Position numbers and translations under genes: made by a program
Shown: positions 30,026-40,822 of the stretch, piece after piece
Layout of the letters: every line of letters begins with the position of its first letter
Position numbering within the stretch: position 1 is the stretch's first letter
Source of the DNA: an uncultured Bacteroidota bacterium
GTDB taxonomy: Bacteria > Bacteroidota > Bacteroidia > Bacteroidales > P3
Assembly (NCBI GenBank): GCA_902788805.1
Contig: CADALO010000002.1
Coordinates: forward strand, 192,349-256,348
Length of the DNA stretch: 64,000 nucleotides
Direction: 5' to 3'
The notes under the pieces: generated by a model
What the model was told of the DNA's origin: nothing
Database searches by the model: none
The model's input: the letters and a program-made list of their open reading frames with translations, nothing else

Positions 30026-33000
30026 TTAATCAAATGTTACCTCAAGTCCGAGACCGCGGAGTTCGTGGACAAGTACGTTGAACGACTCGGGGATGCCTGG
30101 CGTGGGCTGGTTGTCGCCCTTGACGATGGCCTCGTAGGTCTTGGCACGGCCCATAACGTCGTCCGACTTGACGGTGAGGACCTCCTGCAGGACGTGCGAT
30201 GCACCGAAGGCTTCAAGGGCCCAAACCTCCATCTCTCCGAAACGCTGACCACCGAAGTTGGCCTTACCGCCAAGGGGCTGCTGGGTGATGAGAGAGTAGG
30301 GTCCAATGCTACGGGCGTGCATCTTGTCGTCAATCATATGATGCAGTTTGAGGTAATAGATGTAACCTACCGTTGCAGGCTGGTCGAAGCGCTCGCCGGT
30401 CTCGCCGTCGTAGAGATAGGTGCGGCCGTTCTCGGGCAGGCCTGCCTCTTGCATATAACCGTTGATCTGCTCGAGGGTGGCACCGTCGAAGATGGGGGTC
30501 TTGAAACGCTTGTTGAGTTTCTTGCCGGCCCATCCGAGGACGGTCTCGTAGATCTGTCCCAGGTTCATACGCGAAGGCACACCCAGAGGGTTAAGCACGA
30601 TGTCGACAGGGGTACCGTCGGCGAGGAATGGCATATCCTCGGCGCGGACAATCTTCGACACGATACCTTTGTTACCGTGGCGGCCAGCCATCTTGTCACC
30701 GATGCGAAGCTTACGCTTCATAGCGATGTAGACCTTGGCCATCTGCACGATGCCGCTCGGCAGGTCGTCGCCGACGGTAAGGGCAAACTTGTTACGGGTG
30801 AAGCGGCCGTTGATTTCGCGTACTTTGATATTATAGTTGTTCAACAACTCTTTGATGAGGTTGTTGGTCTCCTTGTCCTGAGTCCAGCGGTTGGGGTTGA
30901 CATCGGTGAAATCGATGGCGCGCAACGCCTTCATACTGAACTTCTCTTTCTTGTGGATAAGTTCTTCTTTGTGCGAATTGTAGACACCGTTGGAGGTCTT
31001 GCCGGCAAGGATGACAAGAAGCTTGTCGATCAGCTTGTCCTTGAGGTCGGCAAGTTCGTTGTTGTATTCCTCTTCAGGCTTGGCAAGGAGTTCTTTCTCG
31101 CGTGCACGGGCCTTGCGGTCGCGCACCACGCGGGTAAACAGTTTCTTGTCGATGACGACACCGCGTACCGAAGGGGGCACTTTGAGGGATGCATCCTTGA
31201 CATCGCCGGCCTTGTCGCCGAAGATGGCGCGGAGCAGCTTCTCTTCGGGAGTGGGGTCGCTCTCGCCCTTAGGCGTAATCTTACCGATAAGGATGTCGCC
31301 TTCCTTGACCTCGGCACCGATGCGGATGATACCGTTCTCGTCAAGGTCTTTGGTGGCGTCGTTGCTGACGTTGGGGATGTCGCGGGTCAGCTCCTCGTCG
31401 CCGCGCTTTGTCTCGCGAACCTCGAGGGTGTATTCCTCGACGTGGACCGACGTGTAGATATCCTCGCGCACCACGCGCTCGCTGATAACCACGGCGTCCT
31501 CGAAGTTGTAACCCTTCCAAGGCATAAAGGCAACCATCATATTGCGACCCAGAGCGAGCTCGCCGCCCTGTGTGGCGTAACCCTCGCAAAGGACCTGGCC
31601 CTTCTTCACCTTGTCGCCTTTGCGTACGATAGGACGCAGGTTGATGGCGGTGCTGTGGTTGGTACGCTGGTATTTGGTGAGACGATACTCGTGCAGGTCG
31701 TCGTCAAAGCTTACAAGACGCTCCTTCTCGGTGCGGTTGTGCTTAATGACGATTCTGGTAGAGTCGACATATTCTACTACGCCGTCGCCGATAGCGTTGA
31801 GCAGCACGCGGCTGTCTTCGGCAACAGACTTCTCTATGCCGGTACCGACGATAGGAATCTCGGGGTTGAGCAGAGGAACAGCCTGGCGCATCATATTCGA
31901 ACCCATAAGTGCACGGTTGGCGTCGTCGTGCTCCAGGAAGGGAATCAGCGATGCTGCGATTGATGCAATCTGGTTCGAGGCAATATCCATCAAATCAACC
32001 TCTTCGGGGCTGACGATGGGGAAGTCTGCCTGACGGCGGGCCTTGACACGGCTGCTGGTTATGCGGCCTTCTGCATCCTGCTCGGTAGTGGCTTGAGCCA
32101 CAGTCTTGTTCTCCTCAGCTTCGGCGGTATAATATACAGGAGCCTCGTTGAGCTGGACTTGACCGTTCTCGACACGCATATAAGGTGTCTCGATGAAGCC
32201 CAGATTGTTGATCTTTGCGTAGACGCTCAACGATGAGATAAGACCGATATTCGGACCTTCAGGAGTCTCGATGGTACACAGACGGCCATAGTGTGTGTAG
32301 TGCACGTCGCGGACCTCGAATCCGGCACGGTCGCGCGACAGACCGCCAGGACCTAAAGCAGAGATACGACGCTTGTGCGTGATCTCGGCCAGCGGGTTGG
32401 TCTGGTCCATAAACTGCGACAGCTGGTTGGTGCCGAAGAAGGAGTTGATTACCGACGAAAGGGTCTTTGCGTTGATAAGCTCGGTGGGGGTGAACACCTC
32501 GTTGTCGCGCACGTTCATACGCTCACGGATGGTGCGGCTCATACGTGCCAGACCTACGCCGAACTGTGCAGAAAGCTGCTCGCCTACGGTGCGGACACGA
32601 CGGTTCGACAAGTGGTCGATATCGTCGACGTCAGCCTTCTGGTTAATAAGAAGTATCAAATATTTAATAATAGAGGTAATATCCTCTTTGGTGAGGACAC
32701 GCACCTCGTCGGGAACATCAAGGTTCAGTTTGGTATTGATTCTGTAGCGACCCACATCGCCCAAATCATACCTCTTGTCCGAGAAAAACAGCTTCTCGAT
32801 GATGCCGCGAGCCGTCTCCTCGTCTGGCGGTTCCGCATTGCGCAACTGCCTATAGATGTATTCCACAGCCTCCTTGGCGTTATTGGCTGTGTCTTTCTTC
32901 AATGTGTTGTAGATAACCGAATAGTCAACACCATCCTTGTCTTCTGTAGTCACCAGGATGGTCTTGATGTTCAGCTCGAGAATCTTCTCGATATTCTCCT

Positions 33001-33829
33001 CAGTCAGTTCAACGTCACGCTCAATGACAACCTCGGTACGTTCCATCGAGACAACCTCGCCGGTGTCCTCGTCCACAAAGTCTTCTATCCAGCTGTCCAC
33101 GACGCGGGCGGCAAGTTTCCTGCCGATATTCTTCTTCAGGTTGGCACGGGTAGCCTTGACTTCCTCTGCCAGCTCGAAAATGTCAAGAATCTCTTTGTCG
33201 GTCTCATATCCGATAGCACGCAGCAGCGTGGTGATGGGGAGTTTCTTCTTACGGTCGATGTAAGCGTACATCACGTTGTTGATGTCGGTGGTGAACTCCA
33301 TCCAGCTGCCTTTGAACGGAATGATACGGGCGCTGTAAAGCTGTGTACCGTTCGAGTGGAACTGAGTGCCAAAGAATACGCCAGGCGAGCGGTGCAGCTG
33401 TGATACCACAACGCGTTCGGCACCGTTGATGACGAAGGTGCCTTTTGGGGTCATATAGGGGATCATACCCAGATAGACCGGCTGCTCTATAGCCTGGAAC
33501 TCCTCGTTCTCAGGGTCATTGCACGAAAGCTTCAACTTAGCTTTCAGGGGGACACTATAGGTCAGACCACGCTCGATGCACTCCTCGATGGTGTAGCGCG
33601 GCGGGTCGATGTAGTAGTCCAAAAACTCAAGTGTGAAATTGTTGCGGGCATCCGAAATGGGGAAGTTTTCCTTGAAAACCTTGAAAAGACCCTCATCCAA
33701 GCGGTTGTCCGGGTTGGTCTCAATCTGGAAGAAATCCTGAAACGACTTCAGCTGAATGTCCAAGAAATCCGGATAGTCGAACTTGCGGACGGATGCGAAA
33801 TTAACTACTGTGGGTTGATTTTTTGCCAA
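30026..33829 (-). CDS. rpoB: RNA polymerase subunit beta
   Basis: 1267 residues. The rifampicin-region motif is [20 protein letters not shown], then [20 protein letters not shown]. Later [12 protein letters not shown] and the C-terminal [19 protein letters not shown] are standard. In the rifampicin cluster the residues are those of a sensitive enzyme as far as visible (Gln, Asp, His and Ser retained; [11 protein letters not shown]). The start ATG at 33829 is preceded by a 157 bp spacer with a strong hairpin. Transcribed with rplL upstream and rpoC downstream. Confidence 0.99.
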   Translation of the reverse strand: MAKNQPTVVNFASVRKFDYPDFLDIQLKSFQDFFQIETNPDNRLDEGLFKVFKENFPISDARNNFTLEFLDYYIDPPRYTIEECIERGLTYSVPLKAKLKLSCNDPENEEFQAIEQPVYLGMIPYMTPKGTFVINGAERVVVSQLHRSPGVFFGTQFHSNGTQLYSARIIPFKGSWMEFTTDINNVMYAYIDRKKKLPITTLLRAIGYETDKEILDIFELAEEVKATRANLKKNIGRKLAARVVDSWIEDFVDEDTGEVVSMERTEVVIERDVELTEENIEKILELNIKTILVTTEDKDGVDYSVIYNTLKKDTANNAKEAVEYIYRQLRNAEPPDEETARGIIEKLFFSDKRYDLGDVGRYRINTKLNLDVPDEVRVLTKEDITSIIKYLILLINQKADVDDIDHLSNRRVRTVGEQLSAQFGVGLARMSRTIRERMNVRDNEVFTPTELINAKTLSSVINSFFGTNQLSQFMDQTNPLAEITHKRRISALGPGGLSRDRAGFEVRDVHYTHYGRLCTIETPEGPNIGLISSLSVYAKINNLGFIETPYMRVENGQVQLNEAPVYYTAEAEENKTVAQATTEQDAEGRITSSRVKARRQADFPIVSPEEVDLMDIASNQIASIAASLIPFLEHDDANRALMGSNMMRQAVPLLNPEIPIVGTGIEKSVAEDSRVLLNAIGDGVVEYVDSTRIVIKHNRTEKERLVSFDDDLHEYRLTKYQRTNHSTAINLRPIVRKGDKVKKGQVLCEGYATQGGELALGRNMMVAFMPWKGYNFEDAVVISERVVREDIYTSVHVEEYTLEVRETKRGDEELTRDIPNVSNDATKDLDENGIIRIGAEVKEGDILIGKITPKGESDPTPEEKLLRAIFGDKAGDVKDASLKVPPSVRGVVIDKKLFTRVVRDRKARAREKELLAKPEEEYNNELADLKDKLIDKLLVILAGKTSNGVYNSHKEELIHKKEKFSMKALRAIDFTDVNPNRWTQDKETNNLIKELLNNYNIKVREINGRFTRNKFALTVGDDLPSGIVQMAKVYIAMKRKLRIGDKMAGRHGNKGIVSKIVRAEDMPFLADGTPVDIVLNPLGVPSRMNLGQIYETVLGWAGKKLNKRFKTPIFDGATLEQINGYMQEAGLPENGRTYLYDGETGERFDQPATVGYIYYLKLHHMIDDKMHARSIGPYSLITQQPLGGKANFGGQRFGEMEVWALEAFGASHVLQEVLTVKSDDVMGRAKTYEAIVKGDNQPTPGIPESFNVLVHELRGLGLEVTFD

Positions 33830-33918
33830 GGGATGAAAAATTTAAAATTACAAAACTCAAAAATCACGTACTCACGAAAACATATTCTATACGCACGCGG
33901 AAATCAGTCGTATAGCAA

Positions 33919-33965
33919 TAAGGAATAGGTACTCCGACACCCCGGTCGGAGACCCTATTCCTTAG
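33919..33965 (-). promoter_or_regulatory. Intercistronic hairpin between rplL and rpoB
   Basis: AAGGAATAGG-TACTCCGAC pairs with GTCGGAGA-CCCTATTCCTT across a short CCCC-containing loop, giving a nearly continuous stem of about 17 bp. On the minus strand it is followed by ATTGC rather than a T run, so it is better read as an attenuator or RNase processing site than a full terminator. The same position carries an attenuator and processing site in E. coli. Confidence 0.65.
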
Positions 33966-33986
33966 TTGAGCCAAGTAGTGTAAAAC

Positions 33987-34370
33987 TTACTTAACTTCAA
34001 CCTCTGCACCAGCCTCTTCGAGAGCTTTCTTCAGTGCATCGGCTTCGTCCTTCGAGACGCCTTCCTTAACGGTCTTGGGAGCACCGTCAACGAGTTCCTT
34101 CGACTCTTTCAGACCGAGGCTTGCGAGGTCCTTCACAGCCTTCACAACGGCCAGCTTCTTGGTCATATCGGGAACACCCTTCAGGATAACGTCAAACGAG
34201 GACTTCTCCTCAGCGGCGGCGGCGCCACCAGCGGCGGGAGCAGCAGCAACTGCTACAGCGGCAGCTGCGGGTTCAATGCCGTATTCCTCTTTCAGGACGT
34301 CAGCTAATTCTTTTACTTCTTTAACGGTTAAGTTAACCAGTTCTTCTGCTAAGGCTTTAATGTCTGCCAT
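33987..34370 (-). CDS. rplL: Ribosomal protein L7/L12
   Basis: 127 residues. An N-terminal dimer domain ([20 protein letters not shown]), an Ala-rich hinge ([20 protein letters not shown]) and a C-terminal factor-binding domain ([20 protein letters not shown]) are in order. It forms the ribosomal stalk with L10, encoded just upstream. Confidence 0.99.
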   Translation of the reverse strand: MADIKALAEELVNLTVKEVKELADVLKEEYGIEPAAAAVAVAAAPAAGGAAAAEEKSSFDVILKGVPDMTKKLAVVKAVKDLASLGLKESKELVDGAPKTVKEGVSKDEADALKKALEEAGAEVEVK

Positions 34371-34452
34371 AATTATTTAAAATTTTAAATGTTTTTACTA
34401 ATTTTGTTTTTAATCTGCGGAAACCAGCGTCTGCCAGCCTCCTTTTTTTGTT

Positions 34453-34983
34453 TTATTCGGCTTTCTCTGAAAGCGTCTCGAGGACACCACAGATGGTGTT
34501 GCCTGCCGACTGAAGTCCGGAAACGACGTTCTTGATAGGCGACTGCAGCAAAGCAATGACGTCGGCAATAAGTTCGTTCTTGGACTTGATGTTGACAAGC
34601 GCATCGAGATTTTCTGCACCCAAATAGAAGCTCTCTTCAACATAAGCGCCTTTCAGCACGGGCTTTTTGGTATCCTTGTTGTTTGCCAGGAATTCCTTTA
34701 TAAGCTTTGCAGGGGCGTTGTTGATGTTAGACAGCATAATGCAGGTCTCACCCTTGATCGCAGGCTTCAGCTCAGAGTAGTCAACGCCGCTCTTTTCCAT
34801 AGCCTTGATGAGAAGGGTGTTCTTGACAACTTCCAACTTCACTTCCTTGCGGAAAGCGGCACGGCGCAACTTGCTTGTCTGCACAGAGTTCAATCCTCCG
34901 ATGTCAGCAATGTAGAGATGCGGATAGGCCTTGATGTCTTCGCACAAAGAATCAATCAGTTGGTCTTTCTGTTCTTTTCTCAT
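34453..34983 (-). CDS. rplJ: Ribosomal protein L10
   Basis: 176 residues, MRKEQKDQLIDSLCEDIKAY, then IADIGGLNSVQTSKLRRAAF. It binds 23S rRNA and anchors the L7/L12 stalk. Spacers are 73 bp to rplA and 82 bp to rplL. An autoregulatory L10 leader is known in other bacteria, but I see no specific fold in the short spacer. Confidence 0.98.
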   Translation of the reverse strand: MRKEQKDQLIDSLCEDIKAYPHLYIADIGGLNSVQTSKLRRAAFRKEVKLEVVKNTLLIKAMEKSGVDYSELKPAIKGETCIMLSNINNAPAKLIKEFLANNKDTKKPVLKGAYVEESFYLGAENLDALVNIKSKNELIADVIALLQSPIKNVVSGLQSAGNTICGVLETLSEKAE

Positions 34984-35056
34984 AAATTTATTAACTGTTT
35001 TTGATTTTGTGGACTTTGATAGTTTGTTTACCTATCATCCGTTCACTGATCGCTGA

Positions 35057-35755
35057 TTATTGCAATGTTGCGGCTTTGGTGTCAACCTTCACTCCGGGGC
35101 TCATCGTCGAAGAGACAGTGATGCTCTTCACGTAGGTACCCTTTGCTGCAGAGGGTTTCAGTTTGATGATTGCCTGAAGGACCTCGCGCGTGTTCTCGAG
35201 AATCTTGTTCTCGTCGAAGCTGCACTTTCCGACAGCGGTATGGATGATACCGAATTTGTCGACCTTGAAGTCAATCTTACCTGCTTTTGCCTCCTGGACA
35301 GCCTTGCCGACCTCCATTGTAACAGTGCCGGTCTTGGGGTTGGGCATAAGGCCACGGGGACCCAGAATACGGCCCAGAGCACCCACCTTCGGCATTACGC
35401 TCGGCATAGTAATGATAACATCTACATCCGTCCAACCGCCTTTTATTTTGGTGATGTACTCATCAAGACCATAATAATCGGCTCCGGCGGCTTTTGCCTC
35501 TTCCTCCTTGTCGGGGGTGCACAACACCAACACACGCACGGTCTTGCCAGTGCCGTGAGGCAGCGTGACACTGCCGCGGACCATCTGGTTGGCCTTACGA
35601 GGGTCGACGCCCAAGCGGACATCGATGTCAAAGCTCGAATCAAATTTGGTGTAGGTGATCTGTTTTACAACAGAGATGGCCTCCTCAAGAGTGTAGACCT
35701 TGTTCTTGTCGAATTTTGCAAAAGCCTCTTTTTGTTTTTTAGATAGTTTTGCCAT
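35057..35755 (-). CDS. rplA: Ribosomal protein L1
   Basis: 232 residues, [40 protein letters not shown] text ([18 protein letters not shown]) is the rRNA-binding signature. It is part of the L1 stalk and a translational repressor of its own operon in other bacteria. The 117 bp spacer to rplK contains TTAACCG/TTAACCT heptamers (35818-35845). Confidence 0.99.
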   Translation of the reverse strand: MAKLSKKQKEAFAKFDKNKVYTLEEAISVVKQITYTKFDSSFDIDVRLGVDPRKANQMVRGSVTLPHGTGKTVRVLVLCTPDKEEEAKAAGADYYGLDEYITKIKGGWTDVDVIITMPSVMPKVGALGRILGPRGLMPNPKTGTVTMEVGKAVQEAKAGKIDFKVDKFGIIHTAVGKCSFDENKILENTREVLQAIIKLKPSAAKGTYVKSITVSSTMSPGVKVDTKAATLQ

Positions 35756-35872
35756 TTTTGCTTGTTTTTGTGGTCAACGCGCTTTCATTATTTAAGGATA
35801 TTGGCAGGCTCTCTAACCTTTAACCGTTAACCTTTAACCGTTACTAACGCTACCACTGTTAATCAATCTTTT

Positions 35873-36316
35873 TTACTTTGCCAGAGGGTTCTCACCCGTA
35901 ACAGTGATACCCATACTGCGGGCAGTGCCAGCCACCATACTCATAGCCGACTCGACTGTAAAGCAGTTCAGGTCGGGCATCTTGGCTTCGGCAATCTGAC
36001 GCACCTGCTCCCAGGTGACAGAAGCGACCTTTACGCGGTTAGGCTCTGACGAACCCTTGGCGGCTTTGGAGGCCTCTTTCAGCTGTACGGCAACAGGCGG
36101 AGTCTTAACTACAAAATCAAAGGACTTGTCAGTATAAACATTGATGATGACGGGCAGAATCTTGCCAGCCTGGTCCTGCGTACGAGCGTTGAACTGCTTG
36201 CAGAACTCCATAATGTTTACACCCTTGGCACCCAGTGCGGGACCTACAGGAGGAGCCGGGTTGGCAGCACCGCCCTTGATCTGAAGCTTAATCAATCCTG
36301 CAATTTCTTTTGCCAT
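35873..36316 (-). CDS. rplK: Ribosomal protein L11
   Basis: 147 residues, [20 protein letters not shown], then [20 protein letters not shown]. It binds the GTPase-associated centre of 23S rRNA. It lies between nusG and rplA, as usual. Confidence 0.99.
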   Translation of the reverse strand: MAKEIAGLIKLQIKGGAANPAPPVGPALGAKGVNIMEFCKQFNARTQDQAGKILPVIINVYTDKSFDFVVKTPPVAVQLKEASKAAKGSSEPNRVKVASVTWEQVRQIAEAKMPDLNCFTVESAMSMVAGTARSMGITVTGENPLAK

Positions 36317-36373
36317 TGAATGTAAATTTAAAAAATTCGTTATTTGCTTTTCTCTATCATATCAAAACCACAC

Positions 36374-36919
36374 CTATTCCTTTTCCACCTGGTTGTAGTT
36401 CAACTCCAGCGGAGTCTTGCGTCCGAAGATCTTGACCGTCACCTTCAGCTTCATCTTCTCCTCGTTGACCTCCTCGACAACACCCGAGAACGAATTGAAC
36501 GGTCCGTCAATAACCTTGACAGGCTCGCCGACAATAAACTTGTCAATCAAGCCGCCGTCCGAATCCATCTGCTCGTCCATATTGCCAAGAATACGGTTCA
36601 CTTCGGCGGGACGCATCGGGATGGGGTCGCCGTCCTTCTCGCGCAAAAAGTCCAAAACATTGGGCACATTCTGAATCACCGGTACAATCTCGTCCCTCAA
36701 CTCGGCCTCCAGCAGCACATAACCGGGGAAATAGTTGCGATCTTTCACAACTTTCTTACCGTTGCGTATGCTGTAAACCTTCTCTGTGGGAATGAGCACC
36801 TGCGGAACCAGATCCGACCAGCCGCGTTTTGCCATCTCGCTTTCGATGTACTCCTTGGCTTTCTTCTCCTTACCGCTTATTGCCCTAACGACATACCATT
36901 TCTTCGTCTGTTGATCCAT
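36374..36919 (-). CDS. nusG: Transcription elongation factor NusG
   Basis: 181 residues. The NGN domain starts KKWYVVRAISGKEKKAKEYI and the KOW domain has EPVKVIDGPFNSFSGVVEEV. It binds the RNA polymerase clamp and couples transcription to translation or Rho. Follows secE in the standard order; the 116 bp spacer 36920-37035 can form a hairpin but has no T run. Confidence 0.98.
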   Translation of the reverse strand: MDQQTKKWYVVRAISGKEKKAKEYIESEMAKRGWSDLVPQVLIPTEKVYSIRNGKKVVKDRNYFPGYVLLEAELRDEIVPVIQNVPNVLDFLREKDGDPIPMRPAEVNRILGNMDEQMDSDGGLIDKFIVGEPVKVIDGPFNSFSGVVEEVNEEKMKLKVTVKIFGRKTPLELNYNQVEKE

Positions 36920-37035
36920 TGCTTTAAACTATTGAAATAGAATATGATTCCTACCTTCGGAAAACAGCTCTGTCTCAATGAAGATTGGGAAGCAAGACAC
37001 AGCTGTGGCACAAGGGAAACAGGTTCCCGCGTGCC

Positions 37036-37251
37036 TTATCCAATGATAGAATAATAGATTCCTAATATACCTTTCCACACTCCGCTCTGGACACCGAATA
37101 CATAGTCCATCAGGAATATGATTACGGCCAGAATCAGAGCGGCCACAGCAACAACGACAGCGCTGTTCTGCAGCTCTTTGAACGTAGGCCACGACACTTT
37201 GTGCACAAGTTCGTCGTAGCTTGATTTCACATAATTACCGAATTTAGACAT
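37036..37251 (-). CDS. secE: Preprotein translocase subunit SecE
   Basis: 71 residues from the ATG at 37251 (MSKFGNYVKSSYDELVHKVS). A longer open frame upstream would run into the tRNA-Trp gene and is rejected. It has the conserved amphipathic part VHKVSWPTFKELQNSA followed by a single membrane segment (VVVAVAALILAVIIFLMDYV). It is the SecYEG stabilising subunit, in the inner membrane. Confidence 0.95.
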   Translation of the reverse strand: MSKFGNYVKSSYDELVHKVSWPTFKELQNSAVVVAVAALILAVIIFLMDYVFGVQSGVWKGILGIYYSIIG

Positions 37252-37268
37252 CTTTCTTTCTGTTTTAT

Positions 37269-37342
37269 TGGCAGGGGCAGAGAGAATCGAACTCCCAACT
37301 ACGGTTTTGGAGACCGTCATTATGCCATTTAACTATGCCCCT
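37269..37342 (-). tRNA. tRNA-Trp (CCA)
   Basis: Minus strand begins AGGGGCATAGTTAAATGGCA and closes with TGCCCCT plus discriminator G and an encoded CCA. The anticodon stem ACGGT/ACCGT encloses loop CTCCAAA, anticodon CCA. It lies between tuf and secE, the normal place in Bacteroidetes. Confidence 0.97.
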
Positions 37343-37391
37343 GTAAGAGGGACGTACACAGGGGTACGCCCCTACAGGTTTTTATCGATTA

Positions 37392-38579
37392 TTATTCAAT
37401 AATCTTGGTTACCTGACCCGAACCAACGGTGCGGCCACCCTCGCGGATAGCGAAGCGCAGGTTCTCGTTCAGAGCGATGTCGGAAATCAGCTCCACAGTG
37501 ATCGTCAGGTTGTCGCCAGGCATAACCATCTCGCGGCCTTCGGGCAGGATGATGGTACCGGTAACGTCAGTCGTACGGAAGTAGAACTGAGGACGATAGT
37601 TGTTGTGGAACGGAGTGTGACGGCCACCTTCTTCCTTCTTCAGGATATAAACGGTAGCTTCGAATTTGTGGTGAGGTTTGATCGAACCCGGTTTTGCGAT
37701 AACCATACCGCGACGGATCTCGTTCTTGTCGATACCGCGGAGGAGCAGACCAACGTTGTCGCCAGCCTCACCCTCGTCGAGGATCTTGCGGAACATCTCG
37801 ACGCCGGTGACGGTGCTCTTCAGCTTCTCGGCACCCATACCGATGATGTCGACGGGGTCGCCGGTGTGGACAACACCAGTCTCGATACGACCGGTGGCAA
37901 CGGTACCACGGCCTGTGATGGAGAAGACGTCCTCGATGGGCATCAGGAAGTCCTTATCCACAGCGCGGGTGGGCAGGGGAATCCAGGTGTCGACGGCATT
38001 CATCAGCTCCTCGACAGCCTTGACGCCGCTGGGCTCGCCGTTCAGAGCGGCCAGAGCCGAGCCACGGATGATGGGGATGTTGTCGCCATCATAGTCATAG
38101 CTGCTGAGGAGCTCGCGGATTTCCATCTCGACGAGGTCGAGCAGCTCGGGATCGTCAACGAGGTCGCACTTGTTCAGGAAAACAACCAGCTGGGGAACAC
38201 CAACCTGACGGGCGAGCAGGATGTGCTCACGGGTCTGGGGCATAGGACCGTCGGTTGCAGCAACAACGAGGATAGCACCGTCCATCTGGGCAGCACCAGT
38301 AACCATATTCTTCACATAGTCAGCGTGACCAGGGCAGTCGACGTGAGCGTAGTGACGGGTCTCAGTCTGATACTCAACGTGAGCGGTGTTAATGGTAATA
38401 CCACGCTCTTTCTCTTCCGGAGCGGAGTCGATAGAGTCAAAGGACTTCACTTCCGACAGACCTTTGGCTGCAAGCACTTGGGTGATGGCGGCGGTCAGGG
38501 TAGTCTTACCGTGGTCCACGTGGCCAATAGTACCGATGTTTACGTGCGGTTTAGAACGATCGAATTTTTCTTTTGCCAT
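37392..38579 (-). CDS. tuf: Elongation factor Tu
   Basis: 395 residues. [15 protein letters not shown] (19-33) is the G1 loop, [12 protein letters not shown] the G3 region and [10 protein letters not shown] the G4 motif. It delivers aminoacyl-tRNA to the ribosome as a GTPase. Four tRNA genes lie directly upstream and tRNA-Trp directly downstream, so it is processed from a mixed mRNA/tRNA transcript. Confidence 0.99.
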   Translation of the reverse strand: MAKEKFDRSKPHVNIGTIGHVDHGKTTLTAAITQVLAAKGLSEVKSFDSIDSAPEEKERGITINTAHVEYQTETRHYAHVDCPGHADYVKNMVTGAAQMDGAILVVAATDGPMPQTREHILLARQVGVPQLVVFLNKCDLVDDPELLDLVEMEIRELLSSYDYDGDNIPIIRGSALAALNGEPSGVKAVEELMNAVDTWIPLPTRAVDKDFLMPIEDVFSITGRGTVATGRIETGVVHTGDPVDIIGMGAEKLKSTVTGVEMFRKILDEGEAGDNVGLLLRGIDKNEIRRGMVIAKPGSIKPHHKFEATVYILKKEEGGRHTPFHNNYRPQFYFRTTDVTGTIILPEGREMVMPGDNLTITVELISDIALNENLRFAIREGGRTVGSGQVTKIIE

Positions 38580-38715
38580 TTTTTAATACGTATTAAAATG
38601 TTTATTAATAAAGTTATTTTTCATTCTTCCAAGGTGCCTCCCTTCCACAAGCATAGAGGCGCAAACCCTTGCGTCTCACCAACTTAAAATCACCCTCAAC
38701 ATTGCACACTTAAAG

Positions 38716-38788
<73 letters not shown>

Positions 38789-38845
38789 TTTTTGCCTCTT
38801 TTCGAAGCGAGGGCGGGATTACCTTTCGCCGTCCTACTCTTTTCG

Positions 38846-38918
38846 AGCGGAAGACGGGGCTCGAACCCGCCACCTATAGCTTGGAAGGCTATCGCTCTGC
38901 CAAATGAGCTACTTCCGC
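38846..38918 (-). tRNA. tRNA-Gly (TCC)
   Basis: Minus strand GCGGAAGTAGCTCATTTGGC; anticodon stem ATAGC/GCTAT with loop CTTCCAA, anticodon TCC. T-arm GCGGG-TTCGAGC-CCCGT pairs. Discriminator T; CCA not encoded. Confidence 0.95.
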
Positions 38919-38934
38919 TTCTCTAATAGGTTTG

Positions 38935-39016
38935 TGGGGAAGAGTGGACTCGAACCACTGAACTCCGAAGAGGACAGATTTACAGTCTGTTGCAATTGCC
39001 ACTATGCGACTTCCCC
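38935..39016 (-). tRNA. tRNA-Tyr (GTA)
   Basis: 82 nt with the long variable arm of class II tRNAs. Minus strand GGGGAAGTCGCATAGTGGCA; anticodon stem CAGA/TCTG with loop CTGTAAA, anticodon GTA. T-arm AGTGG-TTCGAGT-CCACT. Confidence 0.96.
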
Positions 39017-39050
39017 ATTACCTCCGATGCCGGTTGGCATCCGAAGGTCG

Positions 39051-39123
39051 AGCCGATGAAGGGACTCGAACCCCCGACAGGCTGATTACAAATCAGCTAC
39101 TCTACCAACTGAGTTACATCGGC
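39051..39123 (-). tRNA. tRNA-Thr (TGT)
   Basis: Minus strand GCCGATGTAACTCAGTTGGT; anticodon stem GCTGA/TCAGC with loop TTTGTAA, anticodon TGT. It is the first gene of the tRNA-tuf-rpoBC transcript. Confidence 0.95.
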
Positions 39124-39167
39124 TTTTGTCAACGTTTCAAACAACTCTTTTTCTCTGTTTTGAGGTT

Positions 39168-39200
39168 GCAAAGATACTACTTTTTCACAAACTGAAAAAC
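39168..39200 (-). promoter_or_regulatory. Promoter of the tRNA-tuf-rpoBC superoperon
   Basis: Minus strand TATCTTTGC (39168-39176) is followed by AACC. About 20 nt upstream lies GTTTTT (39195-39200), a weak TTTG-like element. It is 45 bp before the first tRNA. Confidence 0.7.
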
Positions 39201-39409
39201 TTTTTTTCAACTTTTTTTCATTGCTACCACTGAAACAACTGATTTACAGATATAATAAATTTCAAATTTCTGTTACTTTTTCTCTCTAATCCCTCCCCAA
39301 AACACTCTTCCGCCCCCCAGAAAACTCGTATTTTCGCCCAAAAATTCACCACATTTCGCTCCAAATACGCGACATGGTGGGTAACGCATTGGTTTAGAGA
39401 GGAATGATG

Positions 39410-40095
39410 TGTGATGTATGATGTTTAACGGTTAAAGGTTAAAGTTTTTGAACACGAATGACACGAATTGCACGAATTGCTCGATGGAATCTCGCGCGAA
39501 TGACACGAAAATATATTGACCACAGATTGAGCGGATTGAACAGATTTATAGAACACGAATTACACGAATTGCTCGATGGAATCTCGCGCGAATGGCACGA
39601 AAAATATTGACCACGGATTGAGCGGATTGAACTGTTTTTTCAGAATATAATCATCTGCGCAATTCTTTTTTAACGAATTCTCAATTCGTGCAATTCGTGT
39701 AATTAGTGTTCAAAAAAATCCGTGTTATCCGAGCAATCCGTGTTCAAAAAAGTTTAAAGGGTTAAAAAGGTTGAAAGGGTTTAAAGGTTTCAACGAGATT
39801 TATCGAGCCATTCGCGTCATTTGTGTTCAAAAAAAATAATTTCCGGATAATTTATGGCAATTCGTGTTTTAAAAAAAAATGGGGTAGACGCTTACCGAAC
39901 GGCGTTGAAAAAATGATGCGTTTAGTAAGAGGGAAGTAAGAGGAGAGTAAGAGGGTATGCATCAATGCGGGAGTGGTGTTGAAGATGTATGATGTATGAG
40001 GTATGATGTCTGAAGCGAGAGGTATGAGGTTTGAGGTATGAGGTTTGATGTGCGATGTATGATGTATGATGTGGGAGGGTGGAGGGTTGAAAGGG
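39410..40095. repeat. Repeat-rich spacer: CACGAAT 9-mers and heptamers
   Basis: No gene between 39124 and 40822. From 39448 on, units of CACGAATGACACGAATTG, then CACGAATTGCTCGATGGAATC, occur twice in one orientation. From about 39660 to 39850 the reverse complement (AATTCGTGCAATTCGTGTAA) appears, so the tract is partly an inverted repeat. From 39984 to 40075 runs of ATGATGT/ATGAGGT heptamers follow. Text equals the reverse complement of 24360-25080. Confidence 0.7.
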
Positions 40096-40139
40096 GCTGT
40101 GTTGATAAGTTTATTATTAAATGTCGGAAGGGTGTTTCA

Positions 40140-40393
40140 CAACCTCGGAGAGGTTGAATCTCAATAACCCCACACTAAGCCGTTGAGGACGCGAGCGAAG
40201 GGAGCGGACGCAGGCGCAGTGTGGGGATAAGAGTACGGCATAGCATCAGCGTGTCGGAGACACGCTACCAGAAGACAATCAGTGTGGTAGCGTCTCTCCG
40301 AGACGCTCTCGTCGCGGTGGTTCAGAGTTCCCCCACACTGCGCTCCGTTGTCGCTTAGTGTGGGGTTATTGAGATAATGCCTCTCCGAGGCAT
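40140..40393. repeat. MITE-like element, copy B (254 bp), inverted relative to A and C
   Basis: Starts with hairpin CAACCTCGGAGAGGTTG and TCTCAATAACCCCACACTAA (40159). It ends with GCTTAGTGTGGGGTTATTGA (40353) and hairpin ATGCCTCTCCGAGGCAT. The order of end hairpins is the reverse of copies A and C. Inner hairpins GTGTCTCGGAGACAC-like and GCGTCTCTCCGAGACGC are conserved. Confidence 0.8.
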
Positions 40394-40822
40394 CCCAAGC
40401 TTTGTGTTCATAAAAACATCCGTGTTCAAAAAAGTTTAAAGGGTTAAAAAGGTTGAAAGGGTTTTAAAGGTTTCAACGAGATTCATTGAGCCATTCGTGT
40501 TATTCGTGTCATTATTCGCTGTATTATATTTATTCAGCGGTGCTCATCACCCCTTCGGGGGTCGTGTTCAAAAAAACATCCGTGTTCTCCGAGCAATTCG
40601 TGTTCAAAAAAAATTTCGGATAATTTATGGCAATCCGTGTTCAAAAAAGTTTAAAGGGTTAAAAAGGTTGAAAGGGTTTTAAAGGTTTCAACGAGATTTA
40701 TCGAGCCATTCGTGTTATTCGTGCAATTTGTGTTCAAAAAAATATTCGTTTCAAACAAGCAATTCGTGTTCAACATCCTCCTTGGGCACAATAAAGCTGC
40801 CCATTCGCCGTTACCTGTCATT

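Noticed and set aside
29993..31963. 656-codon frame opposite rpoB, and similar ones opposite rpoC (26782-28155, 25159-26691)
   Set aside because: Shadow of certain rpoB/rpoC coding; products rich in Val/Leu/Asp/His with no family features.
37252..37320. Longer start for secE
   Set aside because: The extra codons would overlap tRNA-Trp; the internal ATG at 37251 gives the normal SecE N-terminus.
40497..40682. 61-codon frame in the spacer before recR
   Set aside because: Encoded by CACGAAT/GTTCAAAAAA repeat text; repeats give the same meaningless peptide elsewhere.
40712..40822. Longer start for recR
   Set aside because: The extra residues come from repeat DNA and are not RecR-like; the family start is MDIPSK-type.
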